From Paenarthrobacter aurescens TC1 (GTDB lineage Bacteria; Actinomycetota; Actinomycetes; Actinomycetales; Micrococcaceae): 64,000 nucleotides of DNA. Shown piece after piece: positions 8,580 through 16,511 of the stretch. The notes beneath the pieces are model-generated. The model had not been told where the DNA came from. It saw only the letters and a program-made list of their open reading frames with translations, and made no database searches. The stretch covers positions 1,240,001 to 1,304,000 of the forward strand of contig CP000474.1 in assembly GCA_000014925.1 (NCBI GenBank). Direction: 5' to 3'. Each line of letters begins with the position of its first letter. Within the stretch, counting starts at the first letter, position 1. The position numbers and the translations under genes were made by a program.

Positions 8580-8780
8580 ATGTCGACCGCAACCTTGCTT
8601 CGGATACTCGATATCGCAACGCCGGTGGTGGCTGCACTAAGCGTTGTTCTATTGGTCACCGGACTTTTGGACAACTTCTGGGCAACTGCGTGCCTCATAG
8701 CGACCGCCGCTCCGGCAATTACCAGTTGGGTGATCAAGGACAGGCTCCAGGGCACAACAAAAGGTGACGAGCCGAAGTAG
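8580..8780 (+). CDS. Small two-helix membrane protein of unknown function
   Basis: This 66-residue product has two predicted membrane segments (VVAALSVVLLVTGLL and WATACLIATAAPAITSWVI) and a charged C-terminus. No family was recognised. The ATG at 8580 is preceded by GGGGGA, a good ribosome-binding site; a TTG 15 bp earlier is less likely. It is transcribed divergently from the flavin monooxygenase. Confidence 0.55.
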   Translation: MSTATLLRILDIATPVVAALSVVLLVTGLLDNFWATACLIATAAPAITSWVIKDRLQGTTKGDEPK

Positions 8781-8894
8781 CCACGCGAACAAGCCCGGCT
8801 TTGGTGGCTGTCAACGCGTCTCAGCTATCCAGGAGAGATGCACCATGCTTGTGCCATATTCCACCGGCTTCGCGGACTGAATAACTGGGTGGCG

Positions 8895-9131
8895 TCATCG
8901 ACAGATATGCCGCGGAAGCATGGACAGCGTCTCGAGTTCGGACGACTCGTCGGGCACGTCTAGAGAAGTCATCATGGCGCCGAAAATCTCCGGGGCCCTA
9001 AGGGTGGTGTCCGCGCGCGCAACCACTCTTTCAGCGCTCTGCCTTGCAGCGTCAGTGACAAACGCCCTCTCGGAAACGTGCAGTAGCTCCGCAGCCTCTG
9101 AGATCAGCTGGTCTGCAGGCCCGTCCGACAC
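8895..9131 (-). pseudogene. Truncated DUF1778 (TacA-like) antitoxin
   Basis: The frame encodes DQLISEAAELLHVSERAFVT followed by DAARQSAERVV and a C-terminal LDVPDESSELETL, which matches the helix region and toxin-binding tail of DUF1778 antitoxins. The first 20 or so residues, which supply the DNA-contacting strand of the ribbon-helix-helix, are replaced by the junction with the upstream C39-like gene at a run of eight G residues on the coding strand. No GNAT (TacT) toxin gene follows. It is therefore read as an orphan, N-terminally truncated antitoxin; a short active C-terminal product from the GTG at 9131 is possible but unlikely. Confidence 0.65.
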
Positions 9132-9703
9132 AGACCTCCGCCCCCCCCTTTTTCGGGCTGGCTGATGTGGATTCCTCGACCGGAAAAATGCTCCCAGAAA
9201 GTGTCGGGGTGGACTCTTAGGTTGAACCCCTCAGAGGGACTTTGCCCGGAGGGTCGGTGGAGCACTATGTCGCCGGATTCGGCGAAACCAACTACGACGG
9301 CGAGATGGCCGGAACAGCTCTCGATGTCGAATGAAGAGCCAACGGAGACAATGAGTACACCAGGAGTGGTGGCCGCGAGCCAGAGTTCGTCCGGCCGCGA
9401 GGCGGATACCAAGTGAGCGGCGAGCCCACGGAGCCTTGCGTGATGAGCCAAGCCCAGATGCTTCCAACCCTTGGCCTCGGAGTAGGCCCCCAGCCGGAGG
9501 AGTTCTTCAGTGATCCTGGCCGGTGAATCGTTTGTGGCGGGCCCTAGGTAGCCGTACGCCATGCGGAGGCACGCGACGCCACACGAGCGCGTATCCCAGA
9601 ATCGAGCGACTTCCCGGCTGGGATAACCGAGGCGTTGCCAGTCGTGGCTTCCCATGGAGCTGTAAAACGGAACGGTGGTTTCCACTCCCACGTGAGTTTC
9701 CAT
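9104..9703 (-). CDS. C39-like cysteine peptidase (Peptidase_C39_2 type)
   Basis: The protein begins VGVETTVPFYSSMGSHDW and carries SCGVACLRMAYGYL with a candidate catalytic Cys near residue 40. Further on, CSGHLAVVVGF gives the His and DIVLHRPSG the third residue of a papain-like triad. These features match the C39_2 family of bacterial cysteine peptidases. The frame is open to a GTG at 9751, but ATG at 9703 sits 9 bp beyond the stop of the upstream 114-residue gene and fits better. No signal peptide is seen, so it may act in the cytoplasm. The C-terminus runs through a G8 tract and ends GGGGGLCRTGLQTS, so its last residues are probably not native and may reflect the deletion that fused it to the antitoxin relic. 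Confidence 0.65.
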   Translation of the reverse strand: METHVGVETTVPFYSSMGSHDWQRLGYPSREVARFWDTRSCGVACLRMAYGYLGPATNDSPARITEELLRLGAYSEAKGWKHLGLAHHARLRGLAAHLVSASRPDELWLAATTPGVLIVSVGSSFDIESCSGHLAVVVGFAESGDIVLHRPSGQSPSEGFNLRVHPDTFWEHFSGRGIHISQPEKGGGGGLCRTGLQTS

Positions 9704-9711
9704 GGCTGCCG

Positions 9712-10056
9712 TCAGGCCCGGCGGGTTTGCCTCGGGTTCCGACCGCTCCACACGTCGGACTCGAAGAACCCCAGCAGGACCGTCTCGCCGCCATCCGATA
9801 TTCGAAGCTCCTGTCCTGAAGCAACAAAGAGAGGCCTGAAGCCCTTCGTCTTTGCCACGTGGTTGGCGACCTCCAGGGGCGCCCTGTCGCTTGGACCGAG
9901 AGGTTCGCCGGCGAGGAGCCGGCAGACCGCGCCTTCGCAGTCAGCCATCTGCATGATGACCCGGAGCTCAAAGTCCCGAAGGATGTGAGGTTCCCACAAG
10001 TTTTTCAGCTGCAGCGGACCGAACGTGGTCTCGCTGTCCCGTTGCTCCCTATTCAT
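9712..10056 (-). CDS. Unknown 114-residue protein upstream of the C39-like peptidase
   Basis: No family was recognised. The protein is soluble, with an NLWEPHILRDFELRVIM segment near residues 19-35 and an ADCEGAVCRLLAGEPL segment near 38-53 containing two cysteines. A strong ribosome-binding site (AAGGAG) precedes the ATG at 10056. It is first in a two-gene leftward operon with the C39-like peptidase, so the two products probably act together. Whether it is the peptidase's substrate, inhibitor or regulator cannot be told. Confidence 0.6.
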   Translation of the reverse strand: MNREQRDSETTFGPLQLKNLWEPHILRDFELRVIMQMADCEGAVCRLLAGEPLGPSDRAPLEVANHVAKTKGFRPLFVASGQELRISDGGETVLLGFFESDVWSGRNPRQTRRA

Positions 10057-10169
10057 GCCCGTGCTCCTTGTCGCCTGACGTGTGCCTCCGTCGGATAAGT
10101 GAGTCGTCCGCGTGGTTCGTGACGCACATCCCCGTCACGCCGCCGTCGTTCGCGTCACCTTGGGGCAGG

Positions 10170-10650
10170 GACCTGCCCAGCAGTTTGACGTCGAAAGGTT
10201 GCACCTGGATTTCCGGGCCGATCTAGGAGAGCTCATTGGGGCAGTCGCGGCGTGCGTGACACTGATCTTCGTGGTGAGGGCAACGCGGCACTCAGGTCAG
10301 GCAGTGACGGAAGCTCAACGCATGTTGGTGTTGGAAGGCGATCGCGACGAGCGTGCTGTCGCCTTGGAGGAGCGTCGGCAGGCATCGCAGGTAGCGTTCT
10401 GGCCTCCAAGGTTAGAAGGCAAGAGTGGTAACGAAACACTGGTCCCTGAGATTCGAGCGACTGCCAAGATCCTCCCCGGGCCGCTACGTCTTTAGTGAAC
10501 CGAAAGCATGGGCCAGTCCACGTGGAACCTCAACGGGTACTGGAACCGATCCCAGGGAACACCGACTATCTGCCATCGGTGTCCTTCACGGACAGCGATG
10601 GCCGCCAATGGACTCGGCGGGTGGATGGAAAGCTGCAGGGGACAGACTGA
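10170..10650 (+). pseudogene. Fragmented gene for a membrane-anchored protein
   Basis: Around 10200-10400 one frame encodes a membrane helix, LIGAVAACVTLIFVVRATRH, followed by a charged helix and QASQVAFWP. This is a common actinobacterial arrangement with a helix, a short coiled coil and then a beta-rich domain. The end of such proteins reappears in a different frame near 10585-10650 as FTDSDGRQWTRRVDGKLQG and a stop. Between them the frame changes at least twice and most of the expected domain is missing. I read it as a decayed gene; the ancestral function is unknown. Confidence 0.5.
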
Positions 10651-10780
10651 GAAGTAAGTCGTTTTAGGACCAGATGCCCACATCGGATGGATAAATATTT
10701 CCCAGCACTAGCTATCTGCTCAGATGTATGTAGACTTGACGGTGTTGTTGTGTTTGGCATTTGGTAGTTCAGGCAGTCCC

Positions 10781-10800
10781 CACGATCCTTCCGGATCGTG
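10781..10800 (+). other. Hairpin in the cold-shock gene leader
   Basis: CACGATCC-TTCC-GGATCGTG forms a perfect 8-bp stem about 85 bp before the cold-shock start codon. A second small stem, CCCGA-AAG-TCGGG, lies about 45 bp further on. Long structured 5' leaders that refold at low temperature are known for cspA-type mRNAs; that this one acts so is inference. Confidence 0.45.
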
Positions 10801-10885
10801 ACTTTCTGAAGTAACTGTGGAGAACACCCCACACCCGGAGACCCGAAAGTCGGGACAATCTCCACCTTCAGTAAGGACTGAAAAA

Positions 10886-11089
10886 ATGGCTACAGGTACC
10901 GTAAAATGGTTCAACTCCGAAAAGGGCTTCGGCTTCATCTCTCCTGAAGATGGCAGCCAGGACGTTTTCGCTCACTACTCTGCGATCAACTCCTCGGGCT
11001 ACCGCTCCCTCGAAGAGAACCAGAAGGTTTCCTTCGACGTCGAGCAGGGCCCCAAGGGTCCCCAGGCAGTAAACATCCAGGCTATCTAG
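10886..11089 (+). CDS. cspA: Cold-shock protein (CspA family)
   Basis: This 67-residue single cold-shock domain has both RNA-binding motifs: [15 protein letters not shown] (RNP1 region) near residues 4-18 and DVFAHYSAI (RNP2) near 25-33. It binds single-stranded RNA and DNA and acts as an RNA chaperone. Length is normal for the family. The ATG at 10886 is preceded by AAGGAC. The gene is monocistronic, with a structured upstream leader and a strong intrinsic terminator directly downstream. Confidence 0.97.
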   Translation: MATGTVKWFNSEKGFGFISPEDGSQDVFAHYSAINSSGYRSLEENQKVSFDVEQGPKGPQAVNIQAI

Positions 11090-11107
11090 TCTTCGGATAA
11101 CTAAGAA

Positions 11108-11140
11108 GCAGGGCCGGTCACTGACCGGCCCTGCTTTTTT
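11108..11140 (+). terminator. Intrinsic terminator of the cold-shock gene
   Basis: GCAGGGCCGGTCA pairs perfectly with TGACCGGCCCTGC, and the stem is followed by a run of seven T. It ends 27 bp before the convergent ABC permease gene. Confidence 0.9.
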
Positions 11141-11166
11141 GTCTGCACTCGCAGGATGCTTGGGGG

Positions 11167-12108
11167 CTAGATGAACTTTGACATGCGTGACCATACCGCG
11201 ATGGAAATGAGCGCCACCAGGACCAGGGCGCCATACAGCATCCCCAGGCCAAACGTCGTCTCCACAGGAAGCGGTGGGCGGGGGTTGAATCCGCCCCAAT
11301 AGTTGAATACACCTTCACCGGCGGCAGTGAGGATGTTCCGGGGATCATATGACCAAGTGAACGGCATCAGCATGAGCAGCCCTCCAGCGGCCAAGCTCGG
11401 TATGAGCATGCTCCTGGCCACGAGCCCAATAAAGAGCCCCAAGAGACCAAAAAGCACTGCTACACCCGCGCTGAATGCAACCTGCACAGCCGGATTGCCC
11501 ACGCCTGAGTCATCCACGGCATACTCAAAATCTCTGCTGAGGTCGGGGAGGAACAGGGCTTTCAGGAGGGGTGCCGCTCCAAAGCTGAGGAGGGCGGCAA
11601 GCATGGTCGCACCGAATGAAACTAGAACCACTGCGGCAACCTTCGCGGCGATATAGGGCCCCGGGCCCTCTACGACAATCCGATCCTTCAAAATGCGTTG
11701 CCGAATGTCACTTACGGCTGTTCCACACCCGTAGACGAAGAAGAGCAGTGGGATCACCAGGAAAGTGATCATCTCCAGACCGGTGCCGACGGCATACGGT
11801 GCTTCGAGAGCGCGGTAGGCGAAATACGCAGCCTCGTAGTCAAAACGCACAGGATTGTCCAGCATCCGTTGGCCGCCTTGGACTACAACATTGCTCGGAT
11901 GCCCCATGGCGTCCGCCAATGTCATTCCGTTACCCAATGCCTGGGCCTCTGTAACCTGTAGCCTGGCCAACCTGGCGGTCACGTTGCTGATGCTCCCGGT
12001 GAACGCGAAAAGAAGTGAAACCGTCAGGCCGCCGACAGCAAGGAAGACTGACCTGCCCCACAATTGATAACGCACTTCTGTTCGCAAAGAACGCATATAC
12101 CTATTCAT
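11167..12108 (-). CDS. ABC-2-type transporter permease
   Basis: This 313-residue protein has an N-terminal membrane helix (VFLAVGGLTVSLLFAF), an extracytoplasmic loop of about 85 residues, and five further helices, the usual layout of ABC-2 permeases. An ATG-overlap of 8 bp couples it to the ATPase gene upstream. Together they form an exporter; the nearby small secreted protein suggests a role in export of, or immunity to, a peptide or protein, but the substrate is unknown. The gene is AT-richer than core genes in the window. Confidence 0.8.
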   Translation of the reverse strand: MNRYMRSLRTEVRYQLWGRSVFLAVGGLTVSLLFAFTGSISNVTARLARLQVTEAQALGNGMTLADAMGHPSNVVVQGGQRMLDNPVRFDYEAAYFAYRALEAPYAVGTGLEMITFLVIPLLFFVYGCGTAVSDIRQRILKDRIVVEGPGPYIAAKVAAVVLVSFGATMLAALLSFGAAPLLKALFLPDLSRDFEYAVDDSGVGNPAVQVAFSAGVAVLFGLLGLFIGLVARSMLIPSLAAGGLLMLMPFTWSYDPRNILTAAGEGVFNYWGGFNPRPPLPVETTFGLGMLYGALVLVALISIAVWSRMSKFI

Positions 12109-12727
12109 CAGATTCTTGTTTCGAATTTAACTGGCGGTGGACCTTCCCCTGCCGGATAGTGAATTCAGAGGAGACCAAATCTTGGTAAGACGAATCTTCA
12201 TGATCAGATATGATGACGCATTTCTTAGCCGCAACGGATTCTAACGACCTACGAAGTGCACGACGTCCGGCTGCATCGAGTCCAGATGCAGGCTCATCGA
12301 GCAGAATGCATGGTCTTGCGGTCGCAAACGCAGCTGCCAATTTGAGTTTTCTTCTTTGCCCTAATGAATAGGAGGATGATCTCCTACGCAGTAGATCATC
12401 GCTGATGAACTGCTTGACTACAGGCACCGCCGACACTTCTTTGGGAGAAATATCCAAGAGAATGCTGAGATTTTGCAGTCCCGTCAGTCGTCCATGAACC
12501 TCGGAGTCATCAAACGCTGCAGCTATTTGACCATCCGGATCGGTGTCCAACCAGCGAACATTTCCATTGAATCGTTCGAGGCCGGCAAGGCACTTGAACA
12601 GCGTGGTCTTCCCGTGGCCGTTGTCGCCACGGACAACAAAAATCCCCGCGGAAGGGATGCTGAATGTGACATTATCGATGATCTTCCTGTGACCGTAGCT
12701 CTTGGAGAGATTCGTGATGTGCAACAT
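12101..12727 (-). CDS. ABC transporter ATP-binding protein
   Basis: This 208-residue ATPase has Walker A GDNGHGKTT near residues 34-42, the signature YSLGQRRKLKLA, Walker B CILLDEPASGLD and an H-loop in ISDHED. The signature LGQRR instead of LSGGQ is typical of ABC-2 exporters of the CcmA/bacteriocin-immunity type. It overlaps the permease gene by 8 bp and powers the same transporter. Confidence 0.9.
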   Translation of the reverse strand: MLHITNLSKSYGHRKIIDNVTFSIPSAGIFVVRGDNGHGKTTLFKCLAGLERFNGNVRWLDTDPDGQIAAAFDDSEVHGRLTGLQNLSILLDISPKEVSAVPVVKQFISDDLLRRRSSSYSLGQRRKLKLAAAFATARPCILLDEPASGLDAAGRRALRRSLESVAAKKCVIISDHEDSSYQDLVSSEFTIRQGKVHRQLNSKQESDE

Positions 12728-12793
12728 TAATCCTCATCAATGACAGGGGGTCGGCCAGAGCTGACCGACCCCTGACGGCTCATGCTTTGGACG

Positions 12794-13309
12794 CTACTGC
12801 TGCCAAGCTGACCAGGCGCCATCGCCATATACAGCAGCCCCTTGGATGACCGTGGCATGGTAAATATTTACGTTTCCCCAAGGTGTAGCAGAACCTACGC
12901 CAGCATCTGTTAGGGCGCGGTAGGAATGCTCCCAGTCACTCGTGTAGCTACGGTTAATTCCCAGGGCTTGTACCGTGTTGAATCCGAAGGCGCCTACACG
13001 CTGATACCCGTAGCTACTGGTGACTCTGCTCCAATCGAAATAGAAATCAACATTTTCTTCAGTGAATAGCATCCAGTTGCCGGAATACAAGCTGGCACGA
13101 CGGAAGCCGATTGCGGTGGTCGAGTATGTTGGTTCTCCTTTCGTGAGGCGCAACCCCTGGGAACTTCCCGTGCTCGAAACTGACTTAGGGACAGTCAGGT
13201 CTTTTAGTGTTTGCGCGATGTCCGGCTCGTCAGCAGCGTGGGCGGGAGACGCTAACGTTGCGATGGAGACTGTCAGAGTGATTGCTGTGATAACTGTGCG
13301 AAATTTCAT
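12794..13309 (-). CDS. Small secreted protein next to an ABC exporter
   Basis: The ATG at 13309 gives a 171-residue precursor with a classical Sec signal peptide (MKFRTVITAITLTVSIATLA, then SPAHA before the cut). The mature part is about 146 residues, contains no cysteine, and is rich in aromatic residues and Ser/Gly in its second half (for example YFDWSRVTSSYGYQRVGAF). GGGGA-type pairing upstream and a promoter at 13352-13381 support this start. No family was recognised. It ends 67 bp before the ABC ATPase gene on the same strand, so the three genes probably form one operon, with this protein as a candidate toxin, bacteriocin or surface protein handled by the transporter. Confidence 0.7.
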   Translation of the reverse strand: MKFRTVITAITLTVSIATLASPAHAADEPDIAQTLKDLTVPKSVSSTGSSQGLRLTKGEPTYSTTAIGFRRASLYSGNWMLFTEENVDFYFDWSRVTSSYGYQRVGAFGFNTVQALGINRSYTSDWEHSYRALTDAGVGSATPWGNVNIYHATVIQGAAVYGDGAWSAWQQ

Positions 13310-13351
13310 ATTCGTGTTTCCCCAAATGAAAGTGATCTGCCACTGCAGAAA

Positions 13352-13381
13352 ATATTTTGATTGCGCACGCCATATGGTCAA
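13352..13381 (-). promoter_or_regulatory. Probable promoter of the secreted-protein/ABC operon
   Basis: On the minus strand TTGACC (13376-13381) and AAATAT (13352-13357) are separated by 18 bp. The -10 is 43 bp upstream of the secreted-protein ATG. Confidence 0.55.
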
Positions 13382-13743
13382 ACTACGAACTTGGAGTGCT
13401 CCGAGCGGCGATGGTGTGTCTCGGCTAAATAACTCAACCCGCCAATTGGAAACTTCTCTGTAACCCTCTGCCAGGTGAGTGATCAATACTCTCGACCCGT
13501 AAACCTTCTTTTGTCAAATCGTCTTAGAACTTGGGGCTTAGTCGAAGGAGACCCGTTCGATCGGGCGGGATCGCCGGTTGGCGGAGAGGCGAGGGATGGG
13601 TCGATCAGATGTATGTTCGATATCCAACTCATTGACTAGAACATGTATCCACATAGGGAACTACACCCATGTAACTCACTCGCGGCTCTCCGTAGCGTGG
13701 AAGGTAATCCACCCACAGAACCGAGGGAGCATCCCACATGCGC

Positions 13744-13878
13744 CACCTGACCTCTGAACAACGCAGTCCCCTAGTCGAGCCCGGCGAGCACCTAATTTGG
13801 CCCAAATCACCACCTAGACACCACCAAAACGGTCTGTGCAAGGCCGTTTTGCCACCTAGTCCCGTTTTCAAGATCTAG
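13744..13878 (+). repeat. Phased array of CACCTAG-type heptamers before the LuxR-type regulator gene
   Basis: On the plus strand CCTAG or CCTAA occurs at 13770, 13791, 13813 and 13855. A degenerate TCTGT lies at the missing 13834 position. Weaker outer copies are CACCTGA (from 13744) and TCTAG (13874-13878). The central spacings are 21, 22, 21 and 21 bp, or two helical turns, so all copies face one side of the DNA. A 7-bp inverted repeat AAAACGG-N11-CCGTTTT (13826-13850) sits over the degenerate position. The array ends about 10 bp before the regulator's start codon. Flanks of individual copies match those of the array at 19268-19359. The likely role is cooperative binding by a regulator, perhaps the one encoded next to it. 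Confidence 0.75.
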
Positions 13879-13886
13879 CCTGCGAA

Positions 13887-16490
13887 GTGAGCCGCATGTC
13901 GGGCATCCACAAAAACAGAAGGCTAGGTCGCGTGTTCGATTCAGAGGTTCAACGAATCCTGGACTTTGTCGCACGCGGAATCGGAGTGAGAGTTGTCGGC
14001 GCACCGGGTAGCGGTAAGACGTCAGTCCTGCGCAGTGTCATGAGCAACTTGGAGAAGACGGGCGTTTCCGTTCACTTCATCAGTGGTCTCCGCACGCATC
14101 GAACCATCCCGTACGCGGCCATCAAAGGACTCGGTTTGGAAATCAGGCCAGGCCGCAGCGGTGTTTTCGACATCGCGGATGTGTTCTCGAGCAAGTTGGC
14201 CACGGCCGGCAAACACCTGCTGGTGGTTGACGATCTTCACTTGGTTGACAGTGAATCGCTGGCGGTCCTCGAGGCCGTGAGGCAGCGGTCGGATTGCCCT
14301 ATGGTGGCCACAGCACCCGAAACATGGGTTTTCTCCAGAGGGCAGTTGGCCGTCCTTAACAACGGTCGCGAGGCGCATCTTCAATTGGATCCGCTTCACT
14401 ACGAGCAAGTCCACCTCCTCATTGCACAGGTTCTTGGTGCCCCTGCAGATGCAGACACAACTGCCCGCATCCTCACCAAGTCCGCCGGAAACCCCCGTCT
14501 CATCGTGCGGATCGCAGAAACCGCCTCGCTCAGCAACCTTTTGGTCATGAAAGACCAGCAATGGTGCATGGCCGGCGACACCCTCTGGAATGAGCACCTT
14601 CGCGGCACTCTCGAGGCCCTGTTGGCTGAGCTGCACGCTGACGAGTTCACAGCGCTGCACATCATGGCGATTCTCGGCACGGCAAGGGTGGACGTGCTCC
14701 ATAAGGTGATTCACCCGGATGCCCTGGAAGGCTTGGAACGCAGAGGATTCCTGTCTGTTCTGGCGGACCACCACAATGGTTCGATCGCTGCTATCAGCCC
14801 GCCAGTCATCGCTGACTACTTCCGCGGGAGCAAGAAGCTCCGGGACCGGAAACTCCTCCGCAGCAAGATCGCTGGCGTTCTTGAAGCTGCTCCGCAAGCA
14901 GCTTCGGAGAAGCCGGTCACAACGGACAGCCTCACACGCGTACTTTCAACTCTCCGCCTTGAGAAGGGCGACGACGACGCCATGGCCTCCCGCCACTTCC
15001 ACGAGCACAACGCGGACCGCGAACGTATCCGCGGTGAACGTTGGGAAGCAAACAAGTCAGCGGCGAATGCGGCGGCGCTGCTCCGGATCTATTGGGGTGC
15101 GCCAGTGGATGTTGAACGCGCGAGCCGGCTCTGTACCGAAACTACAGATGTCGACGCAGATCCCAAGGATGTTCTCTTTGTCACCATCACTGAGGCTATG
15201 CTTGCGATCCACACAGGCCAGGGCCACAGTGCCGCCGTCGACATCCTCCAAAAGTTCGCGGGAGACAATCCCCACCTGAAAGCTGAAGTTGAGAACGCCA
15301 TTCTGTTCATCAGCGCGTCTCACGGCAGGGTGCCGCCGGACACCAGCAAGGTGCCAGAGGCCTCAGAAGGCCGGGGATCAGGAATGGGGAGCCTGGTCCA
15401 TGGGTTGCTGGAGCTATATCGCTTCAAACCGACCGCAGCCTTGGAAGCCGTAGACGGCGCAGGCGACGATGATGCCTTTCCACATCTCCGCCTTTTCATA
15501 CGCGGCTTCGCACTATTCGCTGCCGGCCGGGTAGAGGAGTCCTTGGTACTTGCCTTGGACTGGCGGTCCGAAGCACGCAAGAACCTGGACCAGTTCGGCG
15601 TGGTCACAAGTAGCTACGTGGCCGCACATGGCCTCCTCTACCGTGGACATTTCGAAGAGGCCGAGTACCTCATGAGCAGTGTCTTTGCGATGGGTCGCCC
15701 AGGTTTCGTCGTCGACTCCCTCTACGACGCCATGCTCAGGCTCGCTGGGCTCAGGCACGCAACATCTGCCATTTTGCCTGAGCTTTCCATCGCCGCGCAG
15801 GCGCGGACGGAAGTGCCCGACGTCGGGCCGCTTCCCGGCGTCGGCAAGGGGGCTTACGAGCTCATCGCCCACAACAATGCTCAGCCCTCAGCGTTCGATC
15901 GCAAGGCCACGAGGCTCATCAGGCGACAGTTGAAGAGCGGCTACATCCTCGAAGCCATGTTGACTGCACTGCTCTGCACTTGCCTATGCCCTGGCCGACC
16001 TGTTCTGGATCTATTGCAGAAGATCCTGCGCGATAGTGGGGTAGCGGTTCATGACCAGTTCATAGCCATTGCCACCGCGGTGGTTGAAGGTGACAATAAG
16101 TTGCTCGGGCTGCTTCTCAAGCACTATGAACCCGACATCGACACGTACCAAGTGGGAATGCTGCTTCGAGGAGCCCTCAAACGCCACGTGATCGACGGCG
16201 ATGCCGCGGCAGCTGACGCCATGGCGCAGGCTTCGTCCATATTCGCAGTTCGGTTCCCGGCAACCAACGAACAGCTTTCCTTCAACTCCTTCAGGACCAC
16301 ACCGCTCACTGAACGGGAGATCGAGGTAGCCATCCTGGCCGGACACCACACCAACGTGGAGATCGGGGAACACTTGCGCATCAGTGCCAGGACAGTGGAG
16401 AACCACATCTCAAACGCCTTGCGGAAGACGGGCGCCACATCCCGCAACAGTCTTTTCATGCTGGTGGGGAATTCACTTCCGCCACGCTGA
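13887..16490 (+). CDS. Large ATP-binding LuxR-type (LAL/MalT-like) transcriptional regulator
   Basis: This 867-residue protein has an N-terminal STAND/AAA-type ATPase with Walker A GAPGSGKT at residues 38-45 and Walker B LLVVDD at 111-116. A long helical-repeat middle follows, with a C-terminal LuxR helix-turn-helix (LTEREIEVAILAGHHTNVEI, then RTVENHISNALRKT). It is likely a ligand- and ATP-dependent transcription activator. The start could be GTG at 13887 or ATG at 13896; neither has a clear ribosome-binding site, and a heptamer array reaches almost to the start. It is followed after 21 bp by an APC permease, probably co-transcribed. The flanking arrays make it the best candidate for their binding protein. 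Confidence 0.9.
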   Translation: MSRMSGIHKNRRLGRVFDSEVQRILDFVARGIGVRVVGAPGSGKTSVLRSVMSNLEKTGVSVHFISGLRTHRTIPYAAIKGLGLEIRPGRSGVFDIADVFSSKLATAGKHLLVVDDLHLVDSESLAVLEAVRQRSDCPMVATAPETWVFSRGQLAVLNNGREAHLQLDPLHYEQVHLLIAQVLGAPADADTTARILTKSAGNPRLIVRIAETASLSNLLVMKDQQWCMAGDTLWNEHLRGTLEALLAELHADEFTALHIMAILGTARVDVLHKVIHPDALEGLERRGFLSVLADHHNGSIAAISPPVIADYFRGSKKLRDRKLLRSKIAGVLEAAPQAASEKPVTTDSLTRVLSTLRLEKGDDDAMASRHFHEHNADRERIRGERWEANKSAANAAALLRIYWGAPVDVERASRLCTETTDVDADPKDVLFVTITEAMLAIHTGQGHSAAVDILQKFAGDNPHLKAEVENAILFISASHGRVPPDTSKVPEASEGRGSGMGSLVHGLLELYRFKPTAALEAVDGAGDDDAFPHLRLFIRGFALFAAGRVEESLVLALDWRSEARKNLDQFGVVTSSYVAAHGLLYRGHFEEAEYLMSSVFAMGRPGFVVDSLYDAMLRLAGLRHATSAILPELSIAAQARTEVPDVGPLPGVGKGAYELIAHNNAQPSAFDRKATRLIRRQLKSGYILEAMLTALLCTCLCPGRPVLDLLQKILRDSGVAVHDQFIAIATAVVEGDNKLLGLLLKHYEPDIDTYQVGMLLRGALKRHVIDGDAAAADAMAQASSIFAVRFPATNEQLSFNSFRTTPLTEREIEVAILAGHHTNVEIGEHLRISARTVENHISNALRKTGATSRNSLFMLVGNSLPPR

Positions 16491-16511
16491 CGCGGGATAG
16501 GCTGGGTTTTC

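Noticed and set aside
8895..9131. Functional TacA-TacT toxin-antitoxin system
   Set aside because: The antitoxin lacks its N-terminal DNA-binding strand and there is no GNAT toxin gene beside it.
12794..13309. Lactococcin-972-type bacteriocin
   Set aside because: The mature part is about twice as long and lacks the characteristic pattern of that family; only the general layout (secreted protein plus ABC) fits.
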